DNA of 64,000 nt from Thermophilibacter gallinarum (GCF_014982725.1 NZ_JADCJZ010000002.1:372001-436000); one strand, 5' to 3'. Numbered from the stretch's first letter, positions 24,616 to 33,270 are shown. Translations and numbers: made by a program. Notes: generated by a model not told the origin, from the letters alone.

Positions 24616-24687
24616 TTCTCCTCCTTCTATCGACTAACGTCCTGCCGACGGCGCGCCCTCTCCGCGCCGGACTGGCTGGCTGGGAAA

Positions 24688-25176
24688 CTACGCCTCCGCG
24701 TGCGCTCCGGAGAGCAGGTCGGAGACGGCGACCTTGGGGTCGCGCGTGGTGGGCTGCATCCAGCACTCGACGCCCATCGCCATGAGCTTCTCGAGCGCCT
24801 CGCGCTCCGCGGGGGTGACGGACATGTTCTTGTGCAGGCGGGTGCGCTCGTCGTTGAAGCGCATGCCGGAGACGTTGAGGTAGTTGAACTCGAGGCCGTT
24901 CTCGCGCAGCTTGAGGGCGTCGACGGGGTTGGTGAACAGCACCATCGTCACCTTCTTGAGCTCGGTCTTCTTGAGGACGTCGATGAACTTGTCCACGCCG
25001 AAGACGGAGACCTTGACCTTGGGGACGGCGAGGCCCGCCACGGACTTCTGGACGGGGTCGTTGGCGACCTTGTCGTCAACGATGATGACCGACTCGATGC
25101 CGTTGTCGGGGATCCAGGTGGAGGCGAGCTGGCCGTGGATCAGGCGGTCGTCGATGTCTACGAGCTTGAGTGGCAT
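24688..25176 (-). CDS. PTS mannose-family EIIB (PTS-2)
   Basis: 162 residues; H14 in DIDDRLIHGQLASTW is the phosphohistidine. The rest matches the EIIB-Man fold (SVIIVDDKVANDPVQK, VTMVLFTNPVDALKL). It is the cytoplasmic subunit that phosphorylates the sugar on entry. Second gene of PTS-2, 78 bases after IIA. Confidence 0.94.
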   Translation of the reverse strand: MPLKLVDIDDRLIHGQLASTWIPDNGIESVIIVDDKVANDPVQKSVAGLAVPKVKVSVFGVDKFIDVLKKTELKKVTMVLFTNPVDALKLRENGLEFNYLNVSGMRFNDERTRLHKNMSVTPAEREALEKLMAMGVECWMQPTTRDPKVAVSDLLSGAHAEA

Positions 25177-25254
25177 GTCTTTCTCCCTTTCTCGCGTGCT
25201 TCCGTGCAGTGCCTTCGCCCCGGGCGATCCCTTCCCCGCCGCGGGGCCGCGTGC

Positions 25255-25692
25255 CTAGAGGTCGAGGTCGTCCTCGTCGCCGTCCGAGGCCATCTCGACC
25301 TTGATCTCGGCGAGGGTCTGGGCGTGGGCAGCCTCGATGAGCTCGCGGATCTCATCGGCGCTGGACGCCGTGTCACGCGAGAGGAGGAGCTCGATGAGCA
25401 CGGGGAGGCTCAGGCCGGTGAAGGCGACCATGTCCATGCCCTTGAGGATGCTGCGGGAGATGACGTTGAACGGCGTGCCGCCGTGGATGTCGCAGATGGT
25501 GACAATGAGGTCGCAGTCCGCCTTGAGCTCGGCGTATGCCTGCGCGAACTCCCCCTCGAACGTCTCGGCCGACTTGTCCGCCGTGAGCGCGAGGGCGCGG
25601 ACGTCCTCCTGGGGGCCGGCGACCATCTCGACGCTGCCCAGCGCCGCCCTCGCGAACTCGCCGTGGCTCGCAACGATAACGCCAACCCTCAT
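25255..25692 (-). CDS. PTS mannose-family EIIA (PTS-2)
   Basis: 145 residues from ATG 25692 with GGGGAG upstream; an earlier in-frame start lacks a ribosome site. H10 in IVASHGEFARAAL is the phosphate acceptor, and CDIHGGTPFN is the second signature. The C-terminus is acidic. First gene of the longest operon in the window (IIA-IIB-IIC-IID-sulfatase-maturase-sulfatase-TPR-TSUP). Confidence 0.94.
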   Translation of the reverse strand: MRVGVIVASHGEFARAALGSVEMVAGPQEDVRALALTADKSAETFEGEFAQAYAELKADCDLIVTICDIHGGTPFNVISRSILKGMDMVAFTGLSLPVLIELLLSRDTASSADEIRELIEAAHAQTLAEIKVEMASDGDEDDLDL

Positions 25693-25767
25693 GCTGCTCT
25701 CCCCTTCTACCACGTACCGGTTCAAAACGAGAGAGGGTCGGACGCTGCCGCACACAACCCTCTCACA

Positions 25768-25839
25768 AATACGAACTTCTTACGTGACAATTTGTTTGTT
25801 TTTGTTCGTTTGAACTATAGCCGTTGATTGTGCGAACTC
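25768..25839. promoter_or_regulatory. Operator cluster of PTS-2 and the lac-type DeoR gene
   Basis: The divergent gap 25693-25978 holds an AT-rich block with repeated half-sites: AAATACGAACTTC (25768-25780), TTTGTTCGTTTGAAC (25801-25815) and GTGCGAACTC (25830-25839). The core GTTCGTWT or its complement recurs in front of lacA at 26828-26842. These are probable binding sites of the DeoR protein encoded at 25979. Confidence 0.6.
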
Positions 25840-25925
25840 GCCCGAGATTTGACGGTTTGGTGACGCAGCGGCCGTGGGCGGTCAGGATTTATCGGCGAGC
25901 GCGAGCGCTTCTGTTCGCTCTCGTG

Positions 25926-25953
25926 TTCAAAAGACGCGCGGTCCCGCTATCCT
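25926..25953 (+). promoter_or_regulatory. Possible promoter of the lacR-like gene
   Basis: TTCAAA (25926-25931), a 16-base spacer and TATCCT (25948-25953) lie 26 bases upstream of the ATG at 25979. The ribosome site GGAGAG is at 25959-25964, rather far from the start. Confidence 0.4.
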
Positions 25954-25978
25954 ATAACGGAGAGAAAGCGAGCCCGCG

Positions 25979-26743
25979 ATGCTCAAGACCGAACGACACG
26001 ACACGATCGTCGAGATGTGCCGCGCCCGCGGCACCGTCACCGTGCGCGAGATCGCCGAGATTCTCGGCGTCTCGGACATGACGGTGCGCCGCGACCTCAC
26101 GGAGCTCTCCGAGGAGGGTCGCCTGGTGCGCTTCCGCGGCGGCGCCAAGACGACCGACTCCACGCTCGGCCGCCCGCTCATATGCGAGCCCTCCCACCTC
26201 GAGCGCCAGCTCCTCCACATCGACGAGAAGACCCACATCGCCGAGCTCGCCGCGTCGCGCGTGCAGGAGGGCGACACGATCTTCCTGGGCTCGAGCACCA
26301 CCGTGGAGCTCGTGGCGCAGAACCTCCCCAACGTCCCGCTGCGCGTCGTCACCAACAGCCTCCCGATCTTCAACCTCTTCGCCGACGGCGACAAGCGCGA
26401 GATCATCCTCATCGGCGGCGCGTACCGCCACCACTCGGGCACCTTCATGGGCGCCCTGGCGGAGAGCGCGCTCTCCTCGCTCGGCTTCGACAAGGCGTTC
26501 ATCGGCGTGAACGGCATCCGGGACGGCTCGCTCTACACCTCGTACTTCGACGCCGGCCGCCTCTACCAGATCGCGCTCGAGCGCGCCCGCGAGCACCTCA
26601 TCCTCGCCGACTGGAGCAAGATGGACATGCTCGGGTTCTACGCCTTCCACGACCTCATGCCCGACGACATCGTCGTGACCGACCCCGCGGTCGGCGAGGA
26701 GTACCTCGAGTCCCTGCGCACCTACTGCAACGTCATCCTGTGA
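25979..26743 (+). CDS. DeoR family regulator, LacR-like
   Basis: 254 residues. Winged helix [56 protein letters not shown]; the sensor half has [41 protein letters not shown] and [16 protein letters not shown]. It resembles LacR/AgaR type repressors, which respond to tagatose-6-P or related sugar phosphates. Placed between PTS-2 (divergent) and lacAB (downstream), with shared operator sequences on both sides, so it most likely controls both. Confidence 0.92.
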   Translation: MLKTERHDTIVEMCRARGTVTVREIAEILGVSDMTVRRDLTELSEEGRLVRFRGGAKTTDSTLGRPLICEPSHLERQLLHIDEKTHIAELAASRVQEGDTIFLGSSTTVELVAQNLPNVPLRVVTNSLPIFNLFADGDKREIILIGGAYRHHSGTFMGALAESALSSLGFDKAFIGVNGIRDGSLYTSYFDAGRLYQIALERAREHLILADWSKMDMLGFYAFHDLMPDDIVVTDPAVGEEYLESLRTYCNVIL

Positions 26744-26827
26744 CGCCCGCGGGGTCGTTTCCGCCGGACCCCGTCATTCTTGCGTTTCTCGCCCCACAAT
26801 GTTCGGAATTGTTCTAAATTTGGCTTG

Positions 26828-26842
26828 TGTTTGTTCGTATCG
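26828..26842 (+). promoter_or_regulatory. Operator half-site before lacA
   Basis: TGTTTGTTCGTATCG lies 26 bases before the lacA start and repeats the GTTCGTWT core of the PTS-2 operator cluster. The upstream sequence CAATGTTCGGAATTGTTCTA (26797-26816) carries two further GTTC halves. Confidence 0.5.
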
Positions 26843-26867
26843 CAGTTTCGCGAGAAGGGATGCACGC

Positions 26868-27296
26868 ATGAGAATCGTCATCGGATCCGACGCTGAGGGC
26901 ATGCCGCTCAAGGAGACCGTCAAGGCCTACCTGACCGAGCTCGGCCACGAGGTCGTCGACAAGAGCGAGGAGCCGGCCGCCGACTGCGTGGACTCCACGC
27001 TCGCCGTCGCGCACGACCTTCTCGAGAACCCCGACAGCCTGGGCTTCGCCTTCGACCTCTACGGCGACGGCTCCTACATGGCCGCCTGCAAGGTCAAGGG
27101 CATGGTCGCCTGCGAGTGCTCCGACGAGCGCTCCGCGTTCATGACGCGCCAGCACAACAACGCGCGCCTCATCACCATGGGCTCCGCCGTCGTGGGCGAC
27201 GCCATCGCCCGCGGCATCGTGCGCGAGTTCCTCTCGGAGCCCTACGCCGGCGGTCGCCACCAGATCCGCGTGGACATGCTCAACAAGATGGCCTAG
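26868..27296 (+). CDS. lacA: Galactose-6-phosphate isomerase, subunit LacA
   Basis: 142 residues from ATG 26868 with GAGAAGGGA upstream. RpiB/LacAB fold; LacA typical features are the start [25 protein letters not shown] and [22 protein letters not shown]. LacA lacks the catalytic CGTGVG cysteine, which is carried by LacB, and the two form a heteromultimer converting galactose-6-P to tagatose-6-P. It is directly followed by lacB (22 bases). Confidence 0.93.
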   Translation: MRIVIGSDAEGMPLKETVKAYLTELGHEVVDKSEEPAADCVDSTLAVAHDLLENPDSLGFAFDLYGDGSYMAACKVKGMVACECSDERSAFMTRQHNNARLITMGSAVVGDAIARGIVREFLSEPYAGGRHQIRVDMLNKMA

Positions 27297-27318
27297 GGCC
27301 GAGACAAGGAGAACAACC

Positions 27319-27840
27319 ATGATCATCGCCATCGGCTGCGATCACATCGTCACCAACGAGAAGATGGCCATCTCTGACCACCTCAAGGCCTGCGGCCACA
27401 CCGTCATCGACTGCGGCACCTACGACCACGCGCGCACCCACTACCCGATCTACGGCAAGGCCGTGGGCGAGAAGGTCGCCTCCGGCGAGGCCGACGCCGG
27501 CGTCGTCATGTGCGGCACGGGCGTGGGCATCACCAACGCCGTCAACAAGGTTCCCGGCGCCCGCTGCGCGCTCGTCCGCGACATGTCCACTGCCGTCCAT
27601 GCGCGCGAGTGCCTGAACGCCAACGTCATCGGCTTCGGCGGCAAGATCACCGGCGAGTTCCTCATCGCCGACATCGTGGACGCCTTCCTCGCCGCGAGCT
27701 ACCAGCCCACGCCCGAGCGCGATGCCCTCGTCGCCAAGATCGACGCCGTCGAGGCCGGTTGCGACGCCGAGGCACAGGCCGACCCGCACTTCTTCGACGA
27801 GTTCATCGAGAAGTGGGACCGCGGCGAGTACCACGACTAG
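27319..27840 (+). CDS. lacB: Galactose-6-phosphate isomerase, subunit LacB
   Basis: 173 residues. [22 protein letters not shown] start, [16 protein letters not shown] and the catalytic [20 protein letters not shown] identify LacB. The C-terminus ([19 protein letters not shown]) is the known LacB extension. It works with LacA in the tagatose-6-phosphate pathway; lacC is at 35123 and a class II aldolase at 39271. A strong terminator follows at 27871. Confidence 0.95.
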   Translation: MIIAIGCDHIVTNEKMAISDHLKACGHTVIDCGTYDHARTHYPIYGKAVGEKVASGEADAGVVMCGTGVGITNAVNKVPGARCALVRDMSTAVHARECLNANVIGFGGKITGEFLIADIVDAFLAASYQPTPERDALVAKIDAVEAGCDAEAQADPHFFDEFIEKWDRGEYHD

Positions 27841-27870
27841 TCGTCCCTCTCGCCCTTCCCGCCCGTCTCA

Positions 27871-27898
27871 GCCCCGGTCACGCGACCGGGGCTTTTTT
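27871..27898 (+). terminator. Intrinsic terminator of lacAB
   Basis: GCCCCGGTC (27871-27879), loop ACGC, GACCGGGGC (27884-27892) and TTTTTT. A textbook intrinsic terminator, just before repeat element A copy 2. Confidence 0.92.
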
Positions 27899-27913
27899 GC
27901 GCTTCGACCCGGT

Positions 27914-28020
27914 GCGAGAAAAGCCGGGGCGTGTACCGGTTGCCGTGGCGCAGACCGGTACACAGGGCGGCTTTTCTGCGCACCGCGGGTCCAAACCGGT
28001 ACACGGCCCGCTTTTCTCGC
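27914..28020. repeat. Three-unit palindromic repeat element, family A copy 2
   Basis: Forward unit 27914-27941 (GCGAGAAAAGCCGG then GGCGTGTACCGGTT), 10-base spacer, inverted unit 27952-27981 (AGACCGGTACACAGGG to TTTTCTGCGC), 11-base spacer, inverted unit 27993-28020 (AAACCGGTACACGG to CGCTTTTCTCGC). Starts are 38 and 41 bases apart, as in copy 1 at 11836. It lies between the lacAB terminator and the convergent nagA gene. Confidence 0.92.
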
Positions 28021-28101
28021 ATGGCGACGCTCGACATGGCGGCGCGGCCGGGAGGCGCCTCGCTTCCCGGCCGCGCGTTCGTGCGGCGTATGTGCCCGAC
28101 G

Positions 28102-29256
28102 CTACTTGACGAGCGTGCCGCCCACGTAGGTAGCGGCGAGCGTCATGTCGGCGTTGAAGACCGTGAGGTCGGCGTCGCGGCCGGGCTTGATGAAGCCGAA
28201 GCGCTCCTCGATGTGGGCGGAGCGGGCGGCGACCTCGGCGGCCATGCGGATGGCCTTCTCGGCGGTCACGACCTCCCAGTCCACGACGTTCTTGACGCCC
28301 TCGGCGAGCGTGAGGACCGAGCCGGCGATGGAGTCGCCGTCGCGCAGGTAGCATAGGCCGCCGCGCATGACCACGGGCAGGCCGCCGGACATGTACTCGC
28401 CCTCGGGCATGCCGCCGCAGCCGAGGCAGTCGGTGATCAGGACCGTGTGGTCCCAGCCCTTGGCCGTGACCAGGGCCTTGAGGGCGGCCGGCGAGACGTG
28501 CTTGCCGTCGCAGATGACCTCGGCGTAGGTGCCGTTGGTGGTCATCGCGCCGCCCACGACGCCCGGATCGCGGTGGTGCAGGCCGCGCTGGCCGTTGTAG
28601 GTGTGGACGAAGCAGCTCGCGCCGGCGTTGACGGCGGCGAGAACCTCGTCGTAGTGCGCGTCGGAGTGGCCGATGCAGGTGACCACGTCGCGCTGGTCGA
28701 GGGCGGCGCAATACTCGGGCGCGCCGTCCTTCTCGGCCGCGAGGGCGCTCTTGACGATGCGGCCGCCGGCGCACTCCTGCCAGCGGTCGAACGTCTCGAC
28801 GCTCGGGTCGATCAGGTAGACCGGGTTCTGGGCGCCCACGTGGGCCTCGGTGAAGAACGGGCCCTCGAGGTAGATGCCGCCGATGCGCGCGCCCGTGAAG
28901 GACTCGTCACGACCCTCGTCGGCGGCGGCGATGGCGGAGCAGGAGTCCGCGATCTGGTCGACGGACTCGGTGAACGTGGTGGGCAGCCAGCAGGTGGTGC
29001 CGCGACGGGCCAGCTCGACGCTCGAGGCGTCGATGCCCGCGGGATCGCGGTCGGTGGTGGCGTGGTTATAGAAGCCGTGGATGTGCGTGTCCACGAGGCC
29101 CGGGCCCACGATGCAGCCGGAGAGGTCGTGGATCTCGCAGCCGGGGGCCTCCTCGGACCAGCCCACGAACTTGCCGTCGGCGATGGTGAGGTAGCCGCCC
29201 TGCATGACGGCGCCCGGGAGGACGAACTTCTCAGCCTTGATGGCGAACGTGCTCAT
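28102..29256 (-). CDS. nagA: N-acetylhexosamine-6-phosphate deacetylase
   Basis: 384 residues, amidohydrolase fold. GPGLVDTHIHGFYNHATTD carries the first metal site (H-x-H), GIYLEGPFF the glutamate of the metal centre, CIGHSDAHYDEV and CFVHTYNGQRGLHHRDPGVVGG further histidines, and VLITDCLGCGG the catalytic Asp. It removes acetate from GlcNAc-6-P or GalNAc-6-P. Because it follows agaS and PTS-3, the GalNAc form (AgaA) is the more likely role. Last gene of the PTS-3 operon, 68 bases after agaS. Confidence 0.93.
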   Translation of the reverse strand: MSTFAIKAEKFVLPGAVMQGGYLTIADGKFVGWSEEAPGCEIHDLSGCIVGPGLVDTHIHGFYNHATTDRDPAGIDASSVELARRGTTCWLPTTFTESVDQIADSCSAIAAADEGRDESFTGARIGGIYLEGPFFTEAHVGAQNPVYLIDPSVETFDRWQECAGGRIVKSALAAEKDGAPEYCAALDQRDVVTCIGHSDAHYDEVLAAVNAGASCFVHTYNGQRGLHHRDPGVVGGAMTTNGTYAEVICDGKHVSPAALKALVTAKGWDHTVLITDCLGCGGMPEGEYMSGGLPVVMRGGLCYLRDGDSIAGSVLTLAEGVKNVVDWEVVTAEKAIRMAAEVAARSAHIEERFGFIKPGRDADLTVFNADMTLAATYVGGTLVK

Positions 29257-29277
29257 TGCGATTCCCCCTTGGAGAAC

Positions 29278-29300
29278 GGCCCGGGGAGGCTCCCCGGGCC
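29278..29300 (-). terminator. Hairpin between agaS and nagA
   Basis: GGCCCGGGGA (29278-29287) and TCCCCGGGCC (29291-29300) form a perfect 10-bp stem with a 3-base loop. It is 22 bases before the nagA start. No T-run; a stabilising or attenuating hairpin rather than a full terminator. Confidence 0.5.
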
Positions 29301-29324
29301 GACCGAGTCAGTCAGTGTCCGCGC

Positions 29325-30491
29325 CTACGCCTCGAACGGGTGGATGGTGACGCCCTTGACCACGCGGTTGACGGTGCCGGTGGGGCTCGGCGTGTCGGGG
29401 GTGTTGCCCACGCGCACGGAGTTGAGCAGCGACACCGTCTGCGCGACCATGACGAACGGCAGCGCGAGGTAGCCCTCGGGCAGCGCATCGTAGCCGGCGA
29501 AGGTGAAGGACTCGCCGTCGAAGACCGGGCCACAGTCCTGCTGGACGGCGATGGTCTTCTGCGCGATCTTGTCGCCGCCGATCTCGTTCAGGATGTCGAG
29601 GTCGTACTGGCGGGTGTACTCGTCGTTGTTCATGAAGACGAACACGAGAGTCTTGTCGTCGACGAAGGACTTGGGCCCGTGGCGGTAGCCCATGGAGCTG
29701 TCCCAGGAGGTGGCCACGAGGCCGTGGGCGAGCTCGAGGATCTTGAGCTGGCTCTCCTGGGCAAGACCCACGAAGGAGCCGGAGCCGAGGTAGGTCACGC
29801 GGTTGAAGTCACCGGCCAGGAAGGCGGCGACCTCGTCCTCGCGGGCGACGACCTCCTCGCCCATCTTGGCGATCTGCTCGACCCAGGCGGCCTTCTCGTC
29901 GAGGGAGGCGGAGTCGAAGATGAGGGTGGAGAGCAGCGTCATGCAGCTGTAGGAGCCGGTCATGGCGAAGCCCTTGTCGTTGGCGCGCGGGATGAGCAGC
30001 GTGAGGGCGCGCGGGTCGTCCGCGGACTCGACGGCGAGGCGCCCCTCGGGGGCGCAGGTGATGTTGAGGAAGCGGACGTTCTTCACGAACTTGCCGGCGA
30101 TCTCCACGGCAGCCAGGGACTCGGGGCTGTTGCCGGAGCGGGCGAACGAGACGAGCACGGTGGGCTCGTCCGGGTTCAGGAAGTCGCGCGGCGCAGAGAC
30201 GATGTCGGTCGTGGCGATCGGCTTGAAGTCATAGAGCGAGCGGTCGCCGGCGTGGCGCAGGTAGGGAGCGACGGTGTCGCCCACGTAGTCGGAGGTGCCG
30301 GCGCCGGTGAACACCACGGAGAGGCGACCCTCGCCCATGGCGCGCGCCTCGGCGAGAAATGCCGTGATGGCGTCGAGGTTGGCCTTGTAAATCTCAAGCG
30401 TGTCGCGCCAGAGCTCCGGCTGCTGCTTGATCTCGGCGGTGGTGATCTGCGCCCCCATGCCGGTGAGGGTCTCCACGTCCTTCTCGAACAT
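29325..30491 (-). CDS. agaS: SIS-domain sugar isomerase/deaminase AgaS
   Basis: 388 residues from ATG 30491 with GGGAAGGGAG upstream. Two SIS domains: SVVFTGAGTSDYVGDTVAPYL, VLVSFARSGNSPESLAAVEIA in the first and TYLGSGSFVGLAQESQLKILEL, SMGYRHGPKSFVDD in the second. AgaS converts galactosamine-6-P to tagatose-6-P with release of ammonia. This feeds the lacC/aldolase branch. It lies between the GntR regulator and nagA in the PTS-3 operon. Confidence 0.92.
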   Translation of the reverse strand: MFEKDVETLTGMGAQITTAEIKQQPELWRDTLEIYKANLDAITAFLAEARAMGEGRLSVVFTGAGTSDYVGDTVAPYLRHAGDRSLYDFKPIATTDIVSAPRDFLNPDEPTVLVSFARSGNSPESLAAVEIAGKFVKNVRFLNITCAPEGRLAVESADDPRALTLLIPRANDKGFAMTGSYSCMTLLSTLIFDSASLDEKAAWVEQIAKMGEEVVAREDEVAAFLAGDFNRVTYLGSGSFVGLAQESQLKILELAHGLVATSWDSSMGYRHGPKSFVDDKTLVFVFMNNDEYTRQYDLDILNEIGGDKIAQKTIAVQQDCGPVFDGESFTFAGYDALPEGYLALPFVMVAQTVSLLNSVRVGNTPDTPSPTGTVNRVVKGVTIHPFEA

Positions 30492-30519
30492 ACCTGCTCC
30501 CTTCCCCAGGCCCGCAGGC

Positions 30520-31248
30520 CTAGCTTCTAAGGTGTGTGACCTTGTATTTGAACTGGTCGGCGCGGGCCACGCTGTGCGTGTACTCGACGACCATGTTCTT
30601 AACGTTGTAGGTGGTGCGCACGAGCTCCAGCACCGGGGCCCCCTCGGCGATGCCGAGGTCGGCGGCGTCCGAGCCGCGGGCGATGCTCGCGTAGAACTCC
30701 TCATCGGCCTGACGGATCTTCTCGTGGTAGGTCTGCTCCATGACGTCATAGAGCGAATGGGCGGCGAGCTCCGCGCGGGTGAGGCCGGCGAAGAGGCGCT
30801 CGGGGAGGTAGGTGCGCTCGACCATCATCGGCACGTCGTCCGCGAGACGCAGGCGGCGCATGCGGAAGACGCGGTCGCCGAGGCGCAGGCGGAGGTGCTC
30901 CGCGACGCTCTTGGTGGCCTCCAGAGCCTCGAACTCGAGGATGACGGTCTTGGGGACGCGCCCGAGCCCGCGCATCTGCTCGGTGAAGCTGTAGGCGCCC
31001 ATGAGGTTGGTTGCCTCGCGCGACGAGTCGGAGACGAAGGTGCCCTTGCCGTGCTTGCGGCTGATCAGGCCGATCGTCTCGAGCTCCTTGAGGGCGAGAC
31101 GAACCGTGGTGCGCGACAGGCCGTAGCGCTCCGAGAGCTCTCGCTCGGAGGGCAGTAGGTCGCCCGGCTCCATGTCGTTCTCGATCTTCTCGCGAAGGAG
31201 GTCCACGAGCTGGTCGTAGAGCGGCTGCTTTCTCGAGGTCGTTGCCAT
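30520..31248 (-). CDS. GntR family regulator, HutC/UTRA type
   Basis: 242 residues. Winged helix at 8-75 (LYDQLVDLLREKIENDMEPGD, LPSERELSERYGLSRTTVR, KHGKGTFVSD), then a UTRA effector domain (about 95-235) with FRMRRLRLADDVPMMVERTYLPERLF and NMVVEYTHSVARADQFKYKV. Members respond to amino-sugar phosphates (NagR, DasR) or other sugar phosphates. It sits in the middle of the PTS-3/agaS/nagA operon and likely controls it; sites at 31292-31336 precede it, so it may also have its own promoter. Confidence 0.92.
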   Translation of the reverse strand: MATTSRKQPLYDQLVDLLREKIENDMEPGDLLPSERELSERYGLSRTTVRLALKELETIGLISRKHGKGTFVSDSSREATNLMGAYSFTEQMRGLGRVPKTVILEFEALEATKSVAEHLRLRLGDRVFRMRRLRLADDVPMMVERTYLPERLFAGLTRAELAAHSLYDVMEQTYHEKIRQADEEFYASIARGSDAADLGIAEGAPVLELVRTTYNVKNMVVEYTHSVARADQFKYKVTHLRS

Positions 31249-31291
31249 GCGCCCCCCTTCAGCTCGTCATTCGATATGCCCAGAGCGTGAG

Positions 31292-31336
31292 ACGGACAGT
31301 CCGTGCGGCATCTGCCCCACGCGGTCCAGACATACC
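31292..31336 (-). promoter_or_regulatory. Candidate GntR operators upstream of the regulator
   Basis: A perfect 13-bp palindrome ACGGACAGTCCGT (31292-31304) and GGTCCAGACATACC (31323-31336), which resembles the NagR/DasR type TGGTCTAGACCA core, lie 44-88 bases before the regulator start. They suggest an internal autoregulated promoter. Confidence 0.45.
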
Positions 31337-31352
31337 CACCGGGTAGAGAGAG

Positions 31353-31387
31353 AAGGGAGGCGCGCGGAAAGTCCACGCGCCCCCCTT
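31353..31387 (-). terminator. Hairpin after PTS-3 IID
   Basis: AAGGGAGGCGCG (31353-31364) and CGCGCCCCCCTT (31376-31387) pair in 11 of 12 positions. On the minus strand it follows the IID stop by 14 bases and is followed by CTCTCTCTACC. It probably separates the PTS genes from the regulator gene. Confidence 0.6.
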
Positions 31388-31400
31388 CAGGTAGAGCGAA

Positions 31401-32480
31401 CTACCAGATGCTCGGCCAGAGGCCGCAGCCGGAGCCCAGAACACCGAGAACGAAGAGCAGGACAATGCCCTTGATCGGGGTGAAGTTGTGCTTCGCGAAC
31501 AGGTAGTAGAGCAGAAGCACGAGGGCCAGCGGGACGAGCTTGGGCATCACGGAGTCGAGGGTGGAAGCCACGGAGTAGCTGACCGGGGACTCGGTGACGG
31601 TGCCGTAGGTGACCTGGCTCATGCCGTTGCCGAGGTCGACGATGCCGGTGGTGACGGCGTTGCCATCAGCGTCGGCAGCGGTGAGGGGGTTGCCCTCCAT
31701 GTCGGTCATGGCGAGGGAGCCAGCCTCAGCGGTCTCGGTGTCAACGGCGAGGTCGGCGAAGTTCTCGGCCTCCTCGTTGGAGACGACCACGGTGGTGGCG
31801 GAGAGGCCACGGGTGGTGCCGTTCGGGATCGTGAGGTTGATCTGGGTGGCACCCATGGTGACCGTCAGCGCGCCGACGACGAAGACGCCGAGGATGGAGG
31901 CGGCGCGGGTGAAGGCCTGCATGTTGGCGGTAAGGGCGTCAATGGCGCTCGTACCGACCTTGTAGGACCAGTTCATGAGGCCGAAGCGGCACGCAGCCTG
32001 GGCGATGTTGAAGATCACCAGGAAGATGAACGGAGCGGCGATGGAGCCGTCGATGGCCATGTTCGAGGTGATGCCGGCCGTGATCGGCACGAGCGTCAGC
32101 CAGAACAGGGCGTCGCCGATGCCGCCGAGCGGGGAGGCAGCGGAGATGCGGACGGCGCGGATCGTCTGGGTGTCAACCTTGTTCTGCTCGAGGGAGAGAA
32201 CAATGCCCATGACGAAGGTCACCAGGAACGGGTGCGTGTTGATGAAGTCCAGGTTGTGGTACATCGACGCAGCGAGGTCGTTCTTGTTGGTGTGGACCTT
32301 CTCGAGACCGGGGATCATGGCGAAGAGCCAGCCGCCGGACTGCATGGTCTCGTAGTTGAACGAAGACTGGAGCCAGTAGGAGCGCAGAGCCATGCGGTTC
32401 AGCGTCTTCTGGTCCACGTTAGGAGCCGGGGTAAGGTCCTCGTACTGGGCGGGAACCTCGAACTCAGTCTTAGATGCCAT
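31401..32480 (-). CDS. PTS mannose-family EIID with extracellular-type insertion (PTS-3)
   Basis: 359 residues from ATG 32480 (GGAGGTGA upstream); another ATG at 32498 lies inside the ribosome site. The EIID core is clear: LNRMALRSYWLQSSFNYETMQSGG, INTHPFLVTFVMG, SAASPLGGIGDALFWLTLVPI and C-terminal helices. About 90 residues (roughly 215-305, rich in Thr, Ala, Asp, Val) are inserted after VVGALTVTMGATQINL, where the other two EIIDs here have a short loop. The same loop in other EIIDs is a target of bacteriocins. It overlaps IIC by 11 bases. Confidence 0.92.
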   Translation of the reverse strand: MASKTEFEVPAQYEDLTPAPNVDQKTLNRMALRSYWLQSSFNYETMQSGGWLFAMIPGLEKVHTNKNDLAASMYHNLDFINTHPFLVTFVMGIVLSLEQNKVDTQTIRAVRISAASPLGGIGDALFWLTLVPITAGITSNMAIDGSIAAPFIFLVIFNIAQAACRFGLMNWSYKVGTSAIDALTANMQAFTRAASILGVFVVGALTVTMGATQINLTIPNGTTRGLSATTVVVSNEEAENFADLAVDTETAEAGSLAMTDMEGNPLTAADADGNAVTTGIVDLGNGMSQVTYGTVTESPVSYSVASTLDSVMPKLVPLALVLLLYYLFAKHNFTPIKGIVLLFVLGVLGSGCGLWPSIW

Positions 32481-33270
32481 CGGTGAAGTCACCTCCATCA
32501 GAGACAGCGCCCTTCAGCTCGGTCTGCTGCTGGAAGTCCCAGAAGGCGAAGCCGAAGCCGATGAGGGTGAGGATGAGCAGGGCGGGGCCGGAGATGGCCG
32601 CAACGTTGGTCGCGATGAGGGCGAGGCCGAAGCCCATGAAGAAGAAGCCCCACATGTCGCGGCTCATCATGATCTTGAGCAGGATGGCGAAGCCGACGAA
32701 CTTCATCATGTTGCCCGCCTGGGACAGACCGGTGTTGAGCCACGCGGGGATGGCGTCGACGATGGTCTGGCCGAAGGTCTGGCCGCCGATGAAGAACAGG
32801 GTGACGATGAAGGCGAAGATCAGGCCGAGGATGACCTCGGAGACGACCGTCCACTTCGTGATGCCCTTGGTGTCGGCGTTGACCGCGCAGCCACGGAAGA
32901 ACTCGAGGAGCGGGGCACGGAGCGTGAAGAAGAGCGTCACGCCGTACTGGCCGAGAAGGGCGAACGGGATGGCGAGGGCGACGGCGGCGTTGGCGTCGAC
33001 GTTCTCGAGCGTGCAGGCGAAGATGGCCGCCATGATGCCACCGATGACCGCGTTGGGCGGCTGGGCGCCACCGATCGGCATGTTACCGATGGTCATGAGC
33101 TGATAGGTACCACCAACGACGAGACCGAGCTCGACGTTGCCAAGGATGGCACCCACGATGGGACCCGTCACGATCGGCTGATACAGCGACTCGAGCAGGT
33201 CGAACTGGTCGATAGCCGCGATAAACGTGACGATGAAGATGAGAGCAATCTGGACGATTGAGACCTCCAT
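32470..33270 (-). CDS. PTS mannose-family EIIC (PTS-3)
   Basis: 266 residues from ATG 33270 with AAGGAGGG upstream. VQIALIFIVTFIAAIDQFDLLESLYQ opens the protein and LGLVVGGTYQLMTIGNMPIGGAQPPNAVIGG is the EIIC signature. It shares with agaC-type proteins the FDLLESLYQPIV start. It forms the translocator with EIID. Confidence 0.94.
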   Translation of the reverse strand: MEVSIVQIALIFIVTFIAAIDQFDLLESLYQPIVTGPIVGAILGNVELGLVVGGTYQLMTIGNMPIGGAQPPNAVIGGIMAAIFACTLENVDANAAVALAIPFALLGQYGVTLFFTLRAPLLEFFRGCAVNADTKGITKWTVVSEVILGLIFAFIVTLFFIGGQTFGQTIVDAIPAWLNTGLSQAGNMMKFVGFAILLKIMMSRDMWGFFFMGFGLALIATNVAAISGPALLILTLIGFGFAFWDFQQQTELKGAVSDGGDFTDGI

